This document shows, in pieces, positions 62,318 to 64,000 of a stretch of 64,000 bases of DNA. Made by a program: the position numbers and the translations under genes. The DNA is from JAHDHW01 sp965277415 (GTDB taxonomy: Bacteria; Bacteroidota; Bacteroidia; Chitinophagales; Saprospiraceae), in the NCBI GenBank assembly GCA_965277415.1, contig CBDICS010000082.1:124001-188000 (forward strand). Direction: 5' to 3'. The stretch's first letter is position 1; each line of letters begins with the position of its first letter. The notes under the pieces were generated by a model. It was not told where the DNA came from. It did no database searches and saw nothing but the letters and a program-made list of their open reading frames with translations.

Positions 62318-64000
62318 TTACTCCATATCCTTTGAAAAGTTGAAAGAGCGAGGAAACGTATTGTTTGTATTGATGAGTTTTTTATCTTCTAAATACTTCA
62401 ACCAAGCTTGTGCACGCTTAGTACTGGAGAAGCTATAAAATGTCTGAGATTCATTCAATTTCCTATGGAAGCCCAATTGAGTATCGAATTGCAATTCTAA
62501 CAATTTAATGATGCTATAGATATACAAATCTCTTTTTCCTCCAGTCTCTCCAACAAATGGAGAAACAATATCAAAATGTAAAATATTGTAGATTTGCTGA
62601 TAATCGAGTTGGCGTTTCTTTTTTGAAAGATCAATACCAAATTTTTTAAGGTAGTATTCATAAAATGCAAACTCAGACATTTTCGAATGATTTTCAATGA
62701 AAAGCTCTTGTTCTTTTGACGTATCAAAAGAGAAAACAGGAATTCCAAAATCGCGAGATAAAAAGGTATATGTCTTTTCTTCTAAGATATCTTCCATCTG
62801 ATCAAAACGACTTACGACTAAGCCTATTTCTTCATAAGTAACCGTAGCGATGATGGATTTGAGAATTTTTGCTTTTGAACCTTTGTCTGCATCTAATGCA
62901 AGTGTCGCGTCAATTTTCTCTGGAATACTTTTACCCATAAACTGAAGCTGGGCGATATTAAGTTGAGTGATTTGTTCTTCAAATTCACTTAAAAATTCAC
63001 TTTCATTTAAATATTTGATCAATATCTTTTCAATAATAGTAGTAGCTTCTGACTTTAGTTTACCTTGATTAATTGCTCTACTTAGCCAAGGCGCTCTTAA
63101 AAGATTATTATAAAGCGAGCCTTTTTCAGAAATCTCAAAAGATGTTGTTTTTTCATTGATGAAACTTAGCATGGTAACAACATCTTTATCCTTGATGTTG
63201 AAAAGTTTTGGAATTTCATCCAACTCTTTATAGCTAAAGAAAAATTGTTTAAAATATTTTAAATCCTCATCGACAGATAATTTTGGTTCTATAGAAAGTT
63301 TTCGAATATTTCGGATTGGTTTTATTTTGTTTATGTTCTTTAGGATATCATCTTTATACTTTATGGAGTAAAAGCTAGATTCTGTTAATTCATTTAAGTC
63401 TTCGATTTTTAATTGTGTAAAGTACTTTAAACTATCTAATTTTTGCTCAAAGAATTTTTGCTCCCATTTTTTAAAATGTTCCCCTTCATTTCTCCAAAGT
63501 GTTCTCCATTGTTCTGTTGCGAATAGTTTTTTAGGTGCTACCTCAAAACTATGACTATACACATTTTCTACAATTGGAATAATATTATCAGCTACAGAAA
63601 CGGTTAGGTTTTCTTTTTGAGTTACAATTCGGTCATCGTCAATTAATTCAAACAGATAAGGGATATATTCGATATCCGGATGTAGCCATAAGTAGAAAAA
63701 TAAATTTCTAATTACTTCATTTTCAGGTTCTGTTTTAATAATCGAAACAATTTTTTTTACGTCATCTTCTGTGGGTTTGGGTAATATTTTAATATCCCGT
63801 CTATTGAAAACTAGTGGATCGTCCAAAAAGTCAAGAATACTATATGAACCAAGACTTTCTTCTATATCTATAGCTAGTAGTAATGATATTTGAGTTAAAA
63901 TATCCTCATCTGATTCTATCTTTCCGATTTCTTCGAGCGCTTGATATTCCTTGGGATCAAGTCTGTTAAACTTATTAAGGTAAGCATTGCAGACGCCGCT
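62318..64000 (-). CDS. Large unknown protein, 5' end outside window
   Basis: The frame is open from the right edge (64000) to the stop at 62318, 561 codons, with no stop and no credible start in between; a TTG at 63826 lies inside continuous coding sequence (FLDDPLVF). The protein is hydrophilic, mostly helical and rich in Lys, Asp, Ile and Leu. No motif recognised; the C-terminus has a short FYSFSSTKRAQAWLKYLEDKKLI segment. Possibly a cytoplasmic scaffold or phage-defence-like protein, but nothing visible supports either. Confidence 0.65.
   Translation of the reverse strand, partial: SGVCNAYLNKFNRLDPKEYQALEEIGKIESDEDILTQISLLLAIDIEESLGSYSILDFLDDPLVFNRRDIKILPKPTEDDVKKIVSIIKTEPENEVIRNLFFYLWLHPDIEYIPYLFELIDDDRIVTQKENLTVSVADNIIPIVENVYSHSFEVAPKKLFATEQWRTLWRNEGEHFKKWEQKFFEQKLDSLKYFTQLKIEDLNELTESSFYSIKYKDDILKNINKIKPIRNIRKLSIEPKLSVDEDLKYFKQFFFSYKELDEIPKLFNIKDKDVVTMLSFINEKTTSFEISEKGSLYNNLLRAPWLSRAINQGKLKSEATTIIEKILIKYLNESEFLSEFEEQITQLNIAQLQFMGKSIPEKIDATLALDADKGSKAKILKSIIATVTYEEIGLVVSRFDQMEDILEEKTYTFLSRDFGIPVFSFDTSKEQELFIENHSKMSEFAFYEYYLKKFGIDLSKKKRQLDYQQIYNILHFDIVSPFVGETGGKRDLYIYSIIKLLELQFDTQLGFHRKLNESQTFYSFSSTKRAQAWLKYLEDKKLINTNNTFPRSFNFSKDME

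Noticed and set aside
63824..63826. TTG as the start of the right-edge gene
   Set aside because: The frame continues without a stop to the window edge with coding-like sequence, so the true start lies outside.

Overview
The window looks like chromosomal DNA of a free-living Bacteroidota, most likely of the Saprospiria/Lewinella type. The evidence is several very large secreted proteins with type IX secretion (T9SS) C-terminal sorting domains of both type A and type B, PKD and DUF11 modules, a TonB-dependent receptor with a carboxypeptidase-like N-domain, -7 promoter boxes of the Bacteroidota form TAnnTTTG, almost no Shine-Dalgarno sites, and AT-rich DNA. No rRNA, tRNA, CRISPR array, transposase or phage module was seen.

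Layout. 1-9042: two secreted T9SS proteins (a beta-propeller protein cut by the left edge and a 1942-residue M43-type metalloprotease with PKD repeats and a beta-helix) and an unknown helical protein. 9169-9291 holds a 40-codon double-glycine-leader peptide. 9561-18912: housekeeping and small-molecule genes (YhhN, PabA/TrpG amidotransferase with CvpA, SDR plus nitroreductase, MATE pump, HtrA protease, aldo/keto reductase), separated by long imperfect hairpin repeats. 18920-24332: a one-direction cluster AraC regulator, GH3 glycosidase, NagX-like membrane acyltransferase and MurQ, which reads as an amino-sugar/glycan salvage locus. 24632-38348: a lipid-anchored phosphoesterase fused to an outer-membrane barrel, a GAF protein, a barrel protein, riboflavin synthase, a T9SS type B adhesin-like protein, a DinB-like protein and rfbD/rfbC.

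39828-47578 is the most unusual part: an island of orphan Rhs C-terminal toxin cassettes with immunity genes, all on the plus strand, lying between the minus-strand GTPase genes era and der. It contains two intact Rhs-core toxin tips (one resembling polymorphic toxin type 23, one HNH nuclease), four paralogous lipoprotein immunity candidates, a SUKH-type immunity gene, several unrecognised small genes and at least four toxin-tip remnants. Shared 5' ends, duplicated 3' ends and a repeated ATGGTAA toxin-stop/immunity-start overlap show that it grew by duplication and recombination.

49385-57067 encodes a 2560-residue T9SS protein with ten nearly identical 345-bp tandem repeats. 57257-61070 carries a NadR-like nucleotide kinase, a tandem non-coding repeat, and a TPP riboswitch in front of a TonB-dependent receptor, so the receptor is a probable thiamine or thiamine-precursor importer. 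The right end has a small barrel protein and a large unknown gene that leaves the window.

A second theme is the large number of intergenic palindromic elements (about 75-245 bp), some shared between loci. In at least one pair the two arms have changed together so that the hairpin is preserved.
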